Part shown: in pieces, positions 40,413-49,020 of the stretch | Position numbering within the stretch: position 1 is the stretch's first letter | Layout of the letters: the number at the start of each line of letters is the position of its first letter | Assembly (NCBI GenBank): GCA_902598655.1 | Contig: CACKCQ010000003.1 | Span: 86,133-150,132 of the forward strand | Length of the DNA stretch: 64,000 nt | Direction of reading: 5' to 3' | Source: an uncultured Pelagibacteraceae bacterium | GTDB taxonomy: Bacteria; Pseudomonadota; Alphaproteobacteria; Pelagibacterales; Pelagibacteraceae | The notes under the pieces: generated by a model | Databases searched by the model: none | What the model was told of the DNA's origin: nothing | Seen by the model: only the letters and a program-made list of their open reading frames with translations | Position numbers and translations under genes: made by a program

Positions 40413-42160
40413 TGATTAATATAAGTAGAGAGTCTGAAATAAATCTGATCAATATACTTATTGATCAAGATATAATTTCTGGAAAGGATCTTGCGGAAAT
40501 TAAAAAAGTATCTAGTGATGGAAATAAATCTCAACTAGATGCTGTTTTTGAATTAAACTTAACTGATGAGCAAAAAATTCTTGATTTACTGGTACAAGAT
40601 CAATCTTTAGATGTTGTAGATTTAAAATCAGTTCAAATCACCGACGAATTAAAAACAGTTTTACCGTCAAATTACATTAACATGAATTTTATTGCTCCGT
40701 TTAAAATTGATGGAAAAGTTTTACATATAGCAATATCAGATATCTCTAAATTAAGTTTAATGAGAAATTTAAGAACTATTACTAAAATGGATATCGAATT
40801 ACACGCTGCAAAGGTATCCGATATATCTCATTTCGTGGACCAATTATTAGCTGGTGGAGAAAATACAATATCAGATATTAGGCAAACAAACGCAGAAAAA
40901 ACAAAAACTTTTGATTATGATGTAGATGACCAAGCTGAAGTTCTAGAAAAAGCGCCTGAGGAAGATATAGAAGCTATAGAAAATGAATCTGAAGTGATTA
41001 AATTTAGTACAGCTGTAGTAGCTGAAGCAATTAAGTCTGGTGTATCAGATATTCACATAGAACCTTATAGGTTTACATCTAGGGTTAGATATAGATTAGA
41101 TGGAATACTTCAAGAACAAGAGCATTTTAAAAAATTTCTACACTCAAATTATGGTGCTGTCGTTACAAGATTTAAAATCATGGGTAAATTAGATATTGCT
41201 GAAAGAAGACTTCCTCAGGATGGAGCGATCCCTTTTAAAATCGATGGAAAAGTGGTTGATCTCAGACTTTCTATTTTACCAACTGCAACAAATGAAAGAA
41301 TAGTAATGAGGGTTCTAAATAAAGATGCAGGAGATATCAGTTTAGAACAATTAAATTTTGAGGAGACAGATCTTAAAAATTTAAGAAAAGCTATTCATGG
41401 AACTCAAGGATTAGTTTTAGTTACTGGACCAACAGGATCTGGAAAAACAACAACTCTTTACAGTATTTTAAAAGAAGTTTCTAAACCCCACCTAAATATT
41501 TTAACCGCAGAAGATCCAGTTGAATATGAGCTTGATGGGGTAGGTCAAGTTCAGATAAAAGATGATATAGGATTTAACTTTTCTACCGCCTTAAGATCAT
41601 TCTTAAGACAAGACCCCGAAATAATTCTAGTTGGAGAGATGCGAGATAAAGAAACTGTAGACATTGGATTAAAAGCAGCACTTACAGGTCACTTAGTTTT
41701 TAGCACACTTCATACTAATGATGCCCCAAGTACAATTACAAGATTGCAAAACATGGGAACACCTGATTATTTAATTAGTGCAGCAGTTAGTTTAGTATTG
41801 GCACAAAGATTAGCTAGAAAAACATGTTCAGAATGCAGAATACCCGATGATGATATTACTCCGAAGGCATTAGCAGATCTTGGTTTTACTGTAGAACAAG
41901 CTTCAAGAGCAAAAGTTCAAAAAGGCAAAGGTTGCCCGAAATGTAAAGATACAGGTTACAAAGGTAGAATGGGTATTTATGAAATTTTAAATGTTACCAA
42001 ACCAATTAAAGAGGCCATACTACGAAAAGCCACAACGCCTGAGCTAAAAGAAATAGCTGGTAATGAAGGATTTAGAACTATGCAAGATATGGGCAGGGAA
42101 CTAATTCTTACAGGAGATTTAAATTTTAGAGAATTCGATAGGGTATTATCGGGAGAATAA
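40412..42160 (+). CDS. pilB: Type IV pilus assembly ATPase PilB
   Basis: A 582-residue hexameric ATPase that drives pilus extension. An N-terminal GspE/MshEN-type domain (about 1-140) precedes the catalytic core with SGVSDIHIEPYR, Walker A GPTGSGKTTTLYS, Walker B ILVGEMRDKET, the His box LVFSTLHTNDAPSTI and the zinc tetracysteine CSEC ... CPKCKDTGYKGRMGIYEIL. The last feature and the N-domain separate it from PilT. It starts at the pilQ stop and ends 1 nt before pilC. Confidence 0.95.
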   Translation: MINISRESEINLINILIDQDIISGKDLAEIKKVSSDGNKSQLDAVFELNLTDEQKILDLLVQDQSLDVVDLKSVQITDELKTVLPSNYINMNFIAPFKIDGKVLHIAISDISKLSLMRNLRTITKMDIELHAAKVSDISHFVDQLLAGGENTISDIRQTNAEKTKTFDYDVDDQAEVLEKAPEEDIEAIENESEVIKFSTAVVAEAIKSGVSDIHIEPYRFTSRVRYRLDGILQEQEHFKKFLHSNYGAVVTRFKIMGKLDIAERRLPQDGAIPFKIDGKVVDLRLSILPTATNERIVMRVLNKDAGDISLEQLNFEETDLKNLRKAIHGTQGLVLVTGPTGSGKTTTLYSILKEVSKPHLNILTAEDPVEYELDGVGQVQIKDDIGFNFSTALRSFLRQDPEIILVGEMRDKETVDIGLKAALTGHLVFSTLHTNDAPSTITRLQNMGTPDYLISAAVSLVLAQRLARKTCSECRIPDDDITPKALADLGFTVEQASRAKVQKGKGCPKCKDTGYKGRMGIYEILNVTKPIKEAILRKATTPELKEIAGNEGFRTMQDMGRELILTGDLNFREFDRVLSGE

Positions 42161-42161
42161 C

Positions 42162-43403
42162 ATGTCCTCTGAAACATATACTTATAAAGGAATTTCTGGT
42201 GGCAAATATATTGAAGGTGAAATAGAAGCACTCAATCAAGAAGAAGCATCTTTTAAATTAAAAGAGCAAAAAATAATTATTACAAATTTAGTAAAAGCAA
42301 AAAAAAAGAAAGCTGCTGCTGAAAAAGGTAAAAAGAAAGGCTTTTCTTTTGGAAAGAAGAAAATAACTCCGCAAGATGTAATGCTATTTTCAAAGCAATT
42401 TGCAACTATGGTTAAAGCTGGTTTGCCAATTTTAAACGTTCTTACAATGTTAAGAGATCAAATCGAGCACCCAACAATGAAAGAAATTATTGAAGAAATT
42501 AGAAAAAGCTTAGAGGGTGGAATTACTTTATCTAAGTGCTTTGAAAAATACCCTAAAATATTCGATAATATTTATATCAACCTAATAAAAGCCGGTGAAG
42601 CGAGTGGTAAGCTTGATGTATTTTTAATGAAATTAGTAGAGTCGTTAGAAAAAAGAGAAAAAGTTAAGAAAAAAATTAAAAGTGCACTAACTTATCCAGT
42701 GGTCATGTTCACAGTTGCAATTACTGTTATGGTATTCATGTTAATCAAAGTCGTACCTGTTTTTGCTGAAATGTATGACGGAATGGGTGTTGCATTGCCA
42801 ACTCCAACAGCAGTTATCATGACCGCAAGTAATTTTATGAGAGGTGCTGGTGGTTTAACTTTGGGAATTGTTGCGGTTGTAGGTTTTATAATATTTAAAT
42901 ACACAACAACAAAAATACCAAAAATTAGATATGCCTGGCATCAAAGAGTTTTAAAGATGCCAGTTTTTGGTGATATGATCTTAAAATCTTTAATTGCTAG
43001 AATTGCATTGATCATGGGTAACTTAAGCTCTGCTGGTGTAAATTTATTAGAAAGTATAGAAATTGCAAAACAAGTCAGTAATAACGATGTTGTTACTCAA
43101 GCTTTAGAAAATGTTAAAAAAGGAGTTTTCTCTGGTGATACTCTTACTAAATTATTTTTAAAGGAACCCGTATTTCCTCCAACTTTTAGTCAATTAATTT
43201 CAGTTGGTGAACAAACAGGAAATCTAGACGAAATGTTTACATCGGTTTCATCTTATTATGAGGAAGAGTTTGATACCTCTGTAGATAATATGTCTAGTTT
43301 AATAGAACCAATAATGATTGTATTTATGGGGACAATGATTGGTGGTTTAATGATTGCGATGTACTCACCAATATTTAACGTTGGTGCTATAATGGGTGGT
43401 TAA
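42162..43403 (+). CDS. pilC: Type IV pilus inner-membrane platform protein PilC
   Basis: A 413-residue platform protein with two repeated T2SF (GspF) domains (about 70-195 and 275-400), each with FSKQFATMVKAGLPIL- or SLIARIALIMGNLSSAGVNLLES-type starts, and three membrane helices. It couples PilB rotation to pilin insertion. A Lys-rich linker (about 45-65) follows the small N-terminal domain. Its stop overlaps the stop of the convergent rsbW-like gene. Confidence 0.95.
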   Translation: MSSETYTYKGISGGKYIEGEIEALNQEEASFKLKEQKIIITNLVKAKKKKAAAEKGKKKGFSFGKKKITPQDVMLFSKQFATMVKAGLPILNVLTMLRDQIEHPTMKEIIEEIRKSLEGGITLSKCFEKYPKIFDNIYINLIKAGEASGKLDVFLMKLVESLEKREKVKKKIKSALTYPVVMFTVAITVMVFMLIKVVPVFAEMYDGMGVALPTPTAVIMTASNFMRGAGGLTLGIVAVVGFIIFKYTTTKIPKIRYAWHQRVLKMPVFGDMILKSLIARIALIMGNLSSAGVNLLESIEIAKQVSNNDVVTQALENVKKGVFSGDTLTKLFLKEPVFPPTFSQLISVGEQTGNLDEMFTSVSSYYEEEFDTSVDNMSSLIEPIMIVFMGTMIGGLMIAMYSPIFNVGAIMGG

Positions 43404-43828
43404 TAATTTATTTTTTTTGTTAAAATTAAATGATTGATCCAAGGCTTTTCACCTTCTTTAAAAACTACTGCATCCATTATTTGTTGAATAAAAAAAGTTC
43501 CTAACCCACCTGGTTTTACATCATCAATTTTTCTATGTCTTACATTGCCTTTATCAACAGGTCTCCCTTTATCAAAAAAACCAATTTCTAATTCGCCGTT
43601 TTGTAAAGATATTTTAATTTCCATTTTGTCATCAGTTGCTTCGTTTTGGTAAGCATGTTTAACAATATTTTGTGCAGCTTCTGCTATGGCTAATACAAGT
43701 TCATCTTTTAGATCTTGATCAATATTTACTTTTTCGAATACTTCTCTTGAGAAATTTCTTACGTCTTTTAAACTTGATGAACTAACAACAAAGTCACGTT
43801 GCTCTGAAATTAAAGCTAGATTATTCAT
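43400..43828 (-). CDS. RsbW/SpoIIAB-type serine kinase (anti-sigma-factor family)
   Basis: About 142 residues with a GHKL ATPase fold: N box ELVLAIAEAAQNIVKHAY, G1 box FFDKGRP and G2 box PGGLGTFFIQQIMDAV. Family members phosphorylate a STAS antagonist and bind either it or a sigma factor. ATG 43828 is preferred; a TTG two codons upstream is in frame. It lies 2 nt behind the STAS gene in one operon. No sigma factor is encoded in the window, so the final target is unknown and may be something other than a sigma factor. Confidence 0.9.
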   Translation of the reverse strand: MNNLALISEQRDFVVSSSSLKDVRNFSREVFEKVNIDQDLKDELVLAIAEAAQNIVKHAYQNEATDDKMEIKISLQNGELEIGFFDKGRPVDKGNVRHRKIDDVKPGGLGTFFIQQIMDAVVFKEGEKPWINHLILTKKINY

Positions 43829-43830
43829 GA

Positions 43831-44130
43831 TCAACCTAAATTTAAAATTTGCTCCAGTTTCGCCATCATAATTACTTTTAAAACTGATTTACTTATATCT
43901 TTTAAGATAACTTTAGTTCCTACTTCAGTCGCTTTTTGGTGACTTTCAATCAAAACAGAAATACCTGATGAGTCCATGTACTGAACTTCTTTTAAATTAA
44001 GGTGAACTTCTTTTTTTGCCTCGATTAAAGGCATTATAATTTCTTTAGCTTTCTCAGTCACATCCATATCAATTTCACCATCAAGGTGTACTATTGATAT
44101 GTTGCCTTCTTCAGTAACTTTATATGACAT
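43831..44130 (-). CDS. STAS-domain anti-sigma factor antagonist (RsbV/SpoIIAA-like)
   Basis: A 99-residue single STAS domain. The phosphoacceptor loop is intact, VQYMDSSGISVLIESHQ, with a Ser pair after Asp. In known systems the kinase phosphorylates this Ser and PP2C phosphatases remove the phosphate, freeing the antagonist to bind the kinase. Three PP2C enzymes in this window could serve. It is first in a two-gene operon with the kinase and divergent from the major pilin gene. Confidence 0.92.
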   Translation of the reverse strand: MSYKVTEEGNISIVHLDGEIDMDVTEKAKEIIMPLIEAKKEVHLNLKEVQYMDSSGISVLIESHQKATEVGTKVILKDISKSVLKVIMMAKLEQILNLG

Positions 44131-44268
44131 AAATATTAATATTTATTAAATTTATAGTCTAAATCAACTAAAATAGCCCATTTTGAGTACTTAATGAATA
44201 GGTATTGTCTTTTAAAAGATTTAATTTATATGTATACACTAGTTTTTACAAATTATAGGATCTTACTT
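44131..44268. promoter_or_regulatory. Divergent region between the STAS and major-pilin genes
   Basis: 138 nt without a gene. A possible + promoter is TTGTCT (44205-44210) with TATATG (44227-44232), 16 nt apart, giving a leader of about 30 nt before the pilin ATG, which has a Shine-Dalgarno-like TAGGA at 44256-44260. An open frame extending the pilin upstream to 44194 is not used, since it would put 25 residues before the prepilin leader. No sigma-54 consensus is seen. Confidence 0.3.
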
Positions 44269-44769
44269 ATGAAAAAAAATAACAAAGGTTTTACACTTAT
44301 AGAATTATTAGTTGTTGTTGCAATTATCGGTATTCTTGCAGCAGTTGGAGTAGTTGCATACTCAGGTTATACAGCTGGAGCTAAAAAGTCAGCTGCTAAA
44401 TCAAATCATGCATCAGCAGTAAAATTTATTGCTAGTGAAGTTAAAAAATGTGAAATGGGTGAAACAAAAGCAATGCCCGATAAAGATGGAACTAAACAGT
44501 TAACCTGCGATGGTTGGACTGGAGCTAAAGTTATAGCTGCTGCAGAAGCTTCGATGACTGAGTTTAAAAATCCATACAAGACTTCAGCTGCAGCCATAGT
44601 TGACTCTGGTAAAACAACAAAAGATGCTGGTTACACGATCTTAAGTGCATCGGGTAAAAAAATAACCGTAGAAACATGTTTTACGGATGGAACAGCAAGT
44701 ACCGAAGATGCATGCCCAACAGGCAGTGGAGCTGAAGTTAACACTTTAAAAAACGTTTTTACTCCGTAG
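44269..44769 (+). CDS. pilA: Type IV pilin (probable major subunit)
   Basis: A 166-residue prepilin: leader MKKNNKG, then FTLIELLVVVAIIGILAAVGVVAYSGY with Glu5, and a globular domain with four Cys (near KKCEMG, LTCDGW, VETCFT, DACPTG) that could form two disulfides, one of them a C-terminal loop. The short leader, the good ribosome binding site and the stand-alone position suggest the major pilin; the second pilin 20 nt downstream is the alternative. Low-complexity Ala, Lys and Thr content matches a surface-exposed pilin. Confidence 0.9.
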   Translation: MKKNNKGFTLIELLVVVAIIGILAAVGVVAYSGYTAGAKKSAAKSNHASAVKFIASEVKKCEMGETKAMPDKDGTKQLTCDGWTGAKVIAAAEASMTEFKNPYKTSAAAIVDSGKTTKDAGYTILSASGKKITVETCFTDGTASTEDACPTGSGAEVNTLKNVFTP

Positions 44770-44789
44770 TACAAACTTAAAAATTTTCT

Positions 44790-45212
44790 ATGACAACCAA
44801 AAGCTCTGGGTTTTCTCTCATCGAGCTTTTGGTTGTTGTAGCAATCCTTGGAGTTCTCGCAACAGTTGGTATTGTTAGTTATAACGGCTATACATCAATG
44901 GCAAAAAGAAAAGCAGTTGAGAACGCTATGTTTCAGGTATCTCTAGCTCAAAGCGAATATTATAATGATAAAGGGGAGTATTATTATAATGAAGCAAGCT
45001 CAAGCTGCACTCCTAGTGAAGCCAGTTCAAATAATATAGAAACTAACTTATTTGATAATGCTGACATAATTACAAAGGATATGGCTTACTGGGTTTGTAT
45101 TGCTGGTTCAGGAAATGATTTTTTAATAATGTCTAAAAATAGTGAAGATAATACTGATACTTGCAAACCTCAGCTAGCTAAGGGTGGTACAGTTTCAAGA
45201 CCTGGCTGCTAG
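44790..45212 (+). CDS. Second type IV pilin (PilE-like)
   Basis: A 140-residue prepilin: leader MTTKSSG, then FSLIELLVVVAILGVLATVGIVSYNGY with Glu5, followed by KRKAVENAMFQVSLAQSEYYNDKGEYY, a segment typical of PilE-type minor pilins. Four Cys (SSCTPS, WVCIAG, DTCKPQ and the terminal GC) probably form disulfides. It lies 20 nt after the first pilin, so the two are co-transcribed. Confidence 0.88.
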   Translation: MTTKSSGFSLIELLVVVAILGVLATVGIVSYNGYTSMAKRKAVENAMFQVSLAQSEYYNDKGEYYYNEASSSCTPSEASSNNIETNLFDNADIITKDMAYWVCIAGSGNDFLIMSKNSEDNTDTCKPQLAKGGTVSRPGC

Positions 45213-45219
45213 ATTAAAA

Positions 45220-45465
45220 ATGGATTATCAAAAATATTTAGAAAAAGTTAAAATTATTTTTAGTGGAGATTTATCTAAAAGAAATAAAATTTATGCAACT
45301 TTGAGTTTAGGATGGATTATATTTGTTGGATACTTAACTTGGTGGAATGGACTAAAAAGTCCAATGTTAGATAAAAGCTTTAGATGGGATGAATGGTTCT
45401 GGTTCGGAATAGTGCCAGCTTTATCCCCGTATCTTTTTTATTTAATATGGAAAAAAAACGAATAA
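45220..45465 (+). CDS. Small unknown membrane protein downstream of the pilins
   Basis: About 81 residues from ATG 45220, 7 nt after the second pilin; an in-frame upstream start at 45184 would overlap it. Two membrane helices are predicted (about 25-41 and 58-76), with a Trp-rich, charged connecting loop (WWNGLKSP, RWDEWFWFG). I recognise no family. Position suggests co-expression with the pilins, but function is unknown. Confidence 0.6.
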   Translation: MDYQKYLEKVKIIFSGDLSKRNKIYATLSLGWIIFVGYLTWWNGLKSPMLDKSFRWDEWFWFGIVPALSPYLFYLIWKKNE

Positions 45466-45532
45466 CTAACCTATTTTGAACATCTAATTTCTATGCTGTA
45501 CTTTAAATTAAATATAACCTTTAGAGGATGAA

Positions 45533-47680
45533 GTGGAAAACGTAGACTTGGAATCGGTAAAATCATTTGTTGATACCCTTTGGGTTATAGATTGTGCAAT
45601 ACTTGTTTTTATAATGCAAGCGGGTTTCATGTGCATGGAAACTGGATTATCTAGACATAAAAATAGTATTAACGTTGCATTGAAAAATGCAGCTGATTTT
45701 GGCGTTGCTGTAGTAATTTTTTGGATATTTGGATTTGGTCTGATGTTTGGAAAAAGTTATAACGGCTATTTTGGAACAGATTTATTCTTTTTTAAAACAG
45801 ATCAGGCTGAATATATGACTTATTTTGTATTTCAGGCGATGTTTGTTGCAACAGCAGCCACTATTGTTTCAGGTGCAATAGCTGAAAGAATGAAATTTAA
45901 CGGGTACTTGATAATTACTATTATTGCTACTGGTATAATTTATCCAATTGTTGGACATTGGGCCTGGTCATCAAGTTATTTAAATAATATTGATGCAACT
46001 AGACAATTGTTAGCGGTCACAGGTCAAGTTAAGACCACTGGTTGGTTAACAGACATTGGATTTGTTGATTTTGCTGGAAGCACAATTGTTCATTCAGTTG
46101 GTGGTTGGATAGCTCTATCTGCAGTTTTAATTTTAGGCCCTAGAATTGGCAAATATTCAGATGCAAATAAAGGTAAATTTACAGGGTCAAGTTTTCCATT
46201 AGCAGTTTTAGGCACTTTAATTTTGTGGTTTGGATGGTTTGGTTTTAATGGAGGTAGTAATGGAGCTATGGACGAAGCTGTACCATTGATTTTAATTAAT
46301 ACTTTTCTTGCAGCAGCATTTGGTTTGTTGACTGGACTTGGAATTTCTTTTGCATTATTTAAAAAACCAGATCCATATTATGTAATCCTCGGACCTCTTG
46401 CTGGACTAGTGGCCATAACAGCAGGATGTAATTCAATGACTTCAGTTACATCAATTTTTGTTGGAATTATTGGTGCAGTAATAGCAATTTTTATAAATGA
46501 ACTTTTAAATAAATTTGAAATTGATGATGTGGTTGGTGCTGTACCTGTTCATTTAGCTGCAGGTGTTTGGGGAACAATAGCGGTTGGATTATTTAGTGAT
46601 CTAGATATTTTAGGAACAGGTTTAACGAGACTAGAACAAATTAAAGTTCAGTTTATAGGTATAGTTTCAATAGGTGCTTTTTCATTTTTTGGTTCATATA
46701 TTTTATTAAAAATATTAAACTATTTTTATCCTTTAAGAGTGAGTCCATTACATGAAGAACTTGGACTTAACATTGCAGAGCATAATGCAACTTCTGTTGA
46801 ACACGACTTGATTACTATATTAGAAAAACAATCTGAAAGTGGAGACTTAACAATAAGAGGACCACAGGATCCGTTTACTGCTGGAGGTGTTATTGGACTT
46901 TACTATAATAGATTGATGAGCAAATTAGAGAATAGTGAGGCTGAAAAACAAAAATGGAGAGATAGAATTTCTAATGAAGTTAAACTAGCAGTAAAAGTTC
47001 AAGAAAACTTTTTACCAAAAAGAAATTTAGAAAACTACCCAGTTCATGGAATAAATATTGCTGCAAGAGAGGTTTCTGGAGATTTCTTCAGCTTTTATCC
47101 TCATAATGATAGTGTTTATTTTATAATTGCTGATGTTGCAGGAAAAGGAATTCATGCTGGAATGGTTATGGCAAAAGCGTCTACTTTGTTTGAAATAATG
47201 TCTAGGGACAAGGTGGATCCAGATGAAATGATGTTTCATATGAATAATGATTTATTTTTAACAAAAACAGGCGGAATGTTTGTTACTTGTATATTGGGTG
47301 AATACAATACTAGAACAGACGAAATAAGATGGGTAAATGGGGGTCATCAACCAGCAGTTTTAAGGTCATCATCAGGTAATTATGAGCAATATGAAAGTAA
47401 GTCTCCACCAATGGGAGTAATATTACAAAAGGACAAGTCTGTTTATAATGTAAACAAGACCAAACTTGAGGATAAAAGATTTTTTGCATTTACTGATGGA
47501 TTATCTGAAAGTCTAAATAGTGCTGGTGAGGAAATTGGAATAGATGGATCATTAAAAATTATAGAGGAAAATTTTAACCTAGATTCTAGCAAGCAATTAT
47601 CAGACATATCCAATTCAGTGATTAAAAATGCAGGTAGTAAATTGAGTGACGACCTAACCCTTATATCAATTGGAAAATAA
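45533..47680 (+). CDS. Ammonium transporter (Amt) domain fused to a PP2C/SpoIIE phosphatase
   Basis: A 715-residue fusion starting at GTG 45533 with a good ribosome binding site (AGAGGA). Residues about 10-400 are a full Amt channel: FVFQAMFVATAATIVSGAIAER, the first pore His in DFAGSTIVHSVGG and the second in GAVPVHLAAGVWG, so the conducting site looks intact. A linker (about 400-490, with a coiled coil) leads to a PP2C domain with VSGDFFSF, ADVAGKGIHAG, NGGHQPAV, FTDGLSES and SDDLT, all metal ligands present. It should make a membrane ammonium sensor (transceptor) whose output is dephosphorylation of a STAS protein (inference). The pilins and STAS/RsbW genes are adjacent. Confidence 0.93.
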   Translation: MENVDLESVKSFVDTLWVIDCAILVFIMQAGFMCMETGLSRHKNSINVALKNAADFGVAVVIFWIFGFGLMFGKSYNGYFGTDLFFFKTDQAEYMTYFVFQAMFVATAATIVSGAIAERMKFNGYLIITIIATGIIYPIVGHWAWSSSYLNNIDATRQLLAVTGQVKTTGWLTDIGFVDFAGSTIVHSVGGWIALSAVLILGPRIGKYSDANKGKFTGSSFPLAVLGTLILWFGWFGFNGGSNGAMDEAVPLILINTFLAAAFGLLTGLGISFALFKKPDPYYVILGPLAGLVAITAGCNSMTSVTSIFVGIIGAVIAIFINELLNKFEIDDVVGAVPVHLAAGVWGTIAVGLFSDLDILGTGLTRLEQIKVQFIGIVSIGAFSFFGSYILLKILNYFYPLRVSPLHEELGLNIAEHNATSVEHDLITILEKQSESGDLTIRGPQDPFTAGGVIGLYYNRLMSKLENSEAEKQKWRDRISNEVKLAVKVQENFLPKRNLENYPVHGINIAAREVSGDFFSFYPHNDSVYFIIADVAGKGIHAGMVMAKASTLFEIMSRDKVDPDEMMFHMNNDLFLTKTGGMFVTCILGEYNTRTDEIRWVNGGHQPAVLRSSSGNYEQYESKSPPMGVILQKDKSVYNVNKTKLEDKRFFAFTDGLSESLNSAGEEIGIDGSLKIIEENFNLDSSKQLSDISNSVIKNAGSKLSDDLTLISIGK

Positions 47681-47717
47681 CAATTTAAGTTAAATAAACC
47701 CGCGATCAAATATCACC

Positions 47718-47723
47718 TATAAT
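47718..47723 (+). promoter_or_regulatory. Candidate -10 box upstream of the amino-acid dehydrogenase gene
   Basis: A perfect TATAAT 28 nt upstream of the GTG start at 47752. No convincing -35 is found 16-18 nt upstream. It is the only promoter-like feature in this 71-nt gap. Confidence 0.3.
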
Positions 47724-47751
47724 ATGTTTTTTTTAGAAAATATATTTAACT

Positions 47752-48993
47752 GTGACTGAAAAAAATCAAAAAATTGGAATTATAGGTGCAGGAATTCAAG
47801 GGGTTTGTAATGCTTTGTTTTTACAAAAAAAAGGTTTTAATGTAACTCTTTTTGATAGAGAAGAGCCAGGTAGCGCAGCTTCCTATGGGAACGCAGGACA
47901 TTTTTCACCCTATGCTTCTGTTCCTTTAAATAGACCTGATGTAATAGCAGATATTCCATCAATGTTAATTAGTTCTCGTGGACCTTTAGCTTTAAAATGG
48001 AATTACGTTCCAAAAATGATCCCTTGGTTTGCCAGATTTATATTAAACTGTAGAGAGGAAAAAATGATGCATACAGCAAAAAATATGCATCAAATTTTAG
48101 ACTTATCATTACCAGCTTTTGATGAATTATTTGATGATATTAATCTTGAAGGCTTAGTAGAAAATAATGGAATTTTATATGTTTGGAATAACCAGAATAT
48201 GAAAAGTAGAGAGCTAGAAATAAGAATTAGAGATCAATTAGGAGTTAAACAACAATTGGTAAACAAAAAAGAGATTCATGATCTTGAACCAAATTTAAAA
48301 CCATTTTACCATGGAGGTGTATTTTATGATTACGCCAGACATGCAAGAAATCCTAGAAAGATCTTAATCAAACTTTTTGAAAATTTTTTAAACAAAGGTG
48401 GTAAGTTTTTAAAACTAAATATTCAAGATATAGATTTTGATGAGGAAAATCCTGTTTTAAGAACAGAAACACAAAGATTTATTTTTGACAAACTTGTAAT
48501 AGCCTGTGGAGCTTTTTCAAAAAGATTGACCGACAAGCTTCATGAAAACATTCCTTTGGATACTGAGAGAGGATATCATGTTCATTTTAAAGATTATGAT
48601 CATTTAATTTCAAGACCAATTGTTTATGCAAATAGAGGATTTGGAATGACACCAATGGAGCAAGGTTTAAGAGTTGTTGGAACAGTTGAATTTGGTGGAC
48701 TTGAAAATTCACCATCTAAATCTAGAATTAAAAACTTGATTTTAAATGCTAAAGATATGTTAGATGGTTTGCCAGAACATAAAGATGAATGGCTTGGTTT
48801 TAGGCCCACATTACCAGATTTTCTTCCAGTTCTTGGGCCTTCAAAAAACTATAAAAATGTTTTTTATTCTTTTGGTCATCATCACTTGGGCTGGACACTT
48901 GGCGCAATATCAGGAAAAATTATATCTAAAATGATTTCAGGCGAGAATACTAACTTAGATTTACAACCATACAGTTCAATAAGGTTTAGTTAA
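47752..48993 (+). CDS. FAD-dependent D-amino-acid dehydrogenase-like oxidoreductase
   Basis: A 413-residue DAO/GlpD-fold flavoprotein. The N-terminal dinucleotide motif GIIGAGIQGVCNALFLQKKG is followed by SAASYGNAGHFSPYA; the C-terminal FAD segment is FGHHHLGWTLGAISGKI. The NAGH and AISGK features resemble DadA-like D-amino-acid dehydrogenases and D-hydroxyproline dehydrogenases; substrate cannot be fixed. The start codon is GTG 47752; the next ATG is far inside the nucleotide-binding fold. The EamA transporter and 2-hydroxyacid dehydrogenase downstream may act with it on amino- or keto-acid substrates (inference). Confidence 0.85.
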   Translation: MTEKNQKIGIIGAGIQGVCNALFLQKKGFNVTLFDREEPGSAASYGNAGHFSPYASVPLNRPDVIADIPSMLISSRGPLALKWNYVPKMIPWFARFILNCREEKMMHTAKNMHQILDLSLPAFDELFDDINLEGLVENNGILYVWNNQNMKSRELEIRIRDQLGVKQQLVNKKEIHDLEPNLKPFYHGGVFYDYARHARNPRKILIKLFENFLNKGGKFLKLNIQDIDFDEENPVLRTETQRFIFDKLVIACGAFSKRLTDKLHENIPLDTERGYHVHFKDYDHLISRPIVYANRGFGMTPMEQGLRVVGTVEFGGLENSPSKSRIKNLILNAKDMLDGLPEHKDEWLGFRPTLPDFLPVLGPSKNYKNVFYSFGHHHLGWTLGAISGKIISKMISGENTNLDLQPYSSIRFS

Positions 48994-49020
48994 AAGTAAT
49001 CTTTTATAGTACTCTATTTA

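Noticed and set aside
44131..44268. Sigma-54 promoter for the pilin genes, as in gammaproteobacteria.
   Set aside because: No GG-N10-GC element with correct spacing was found.
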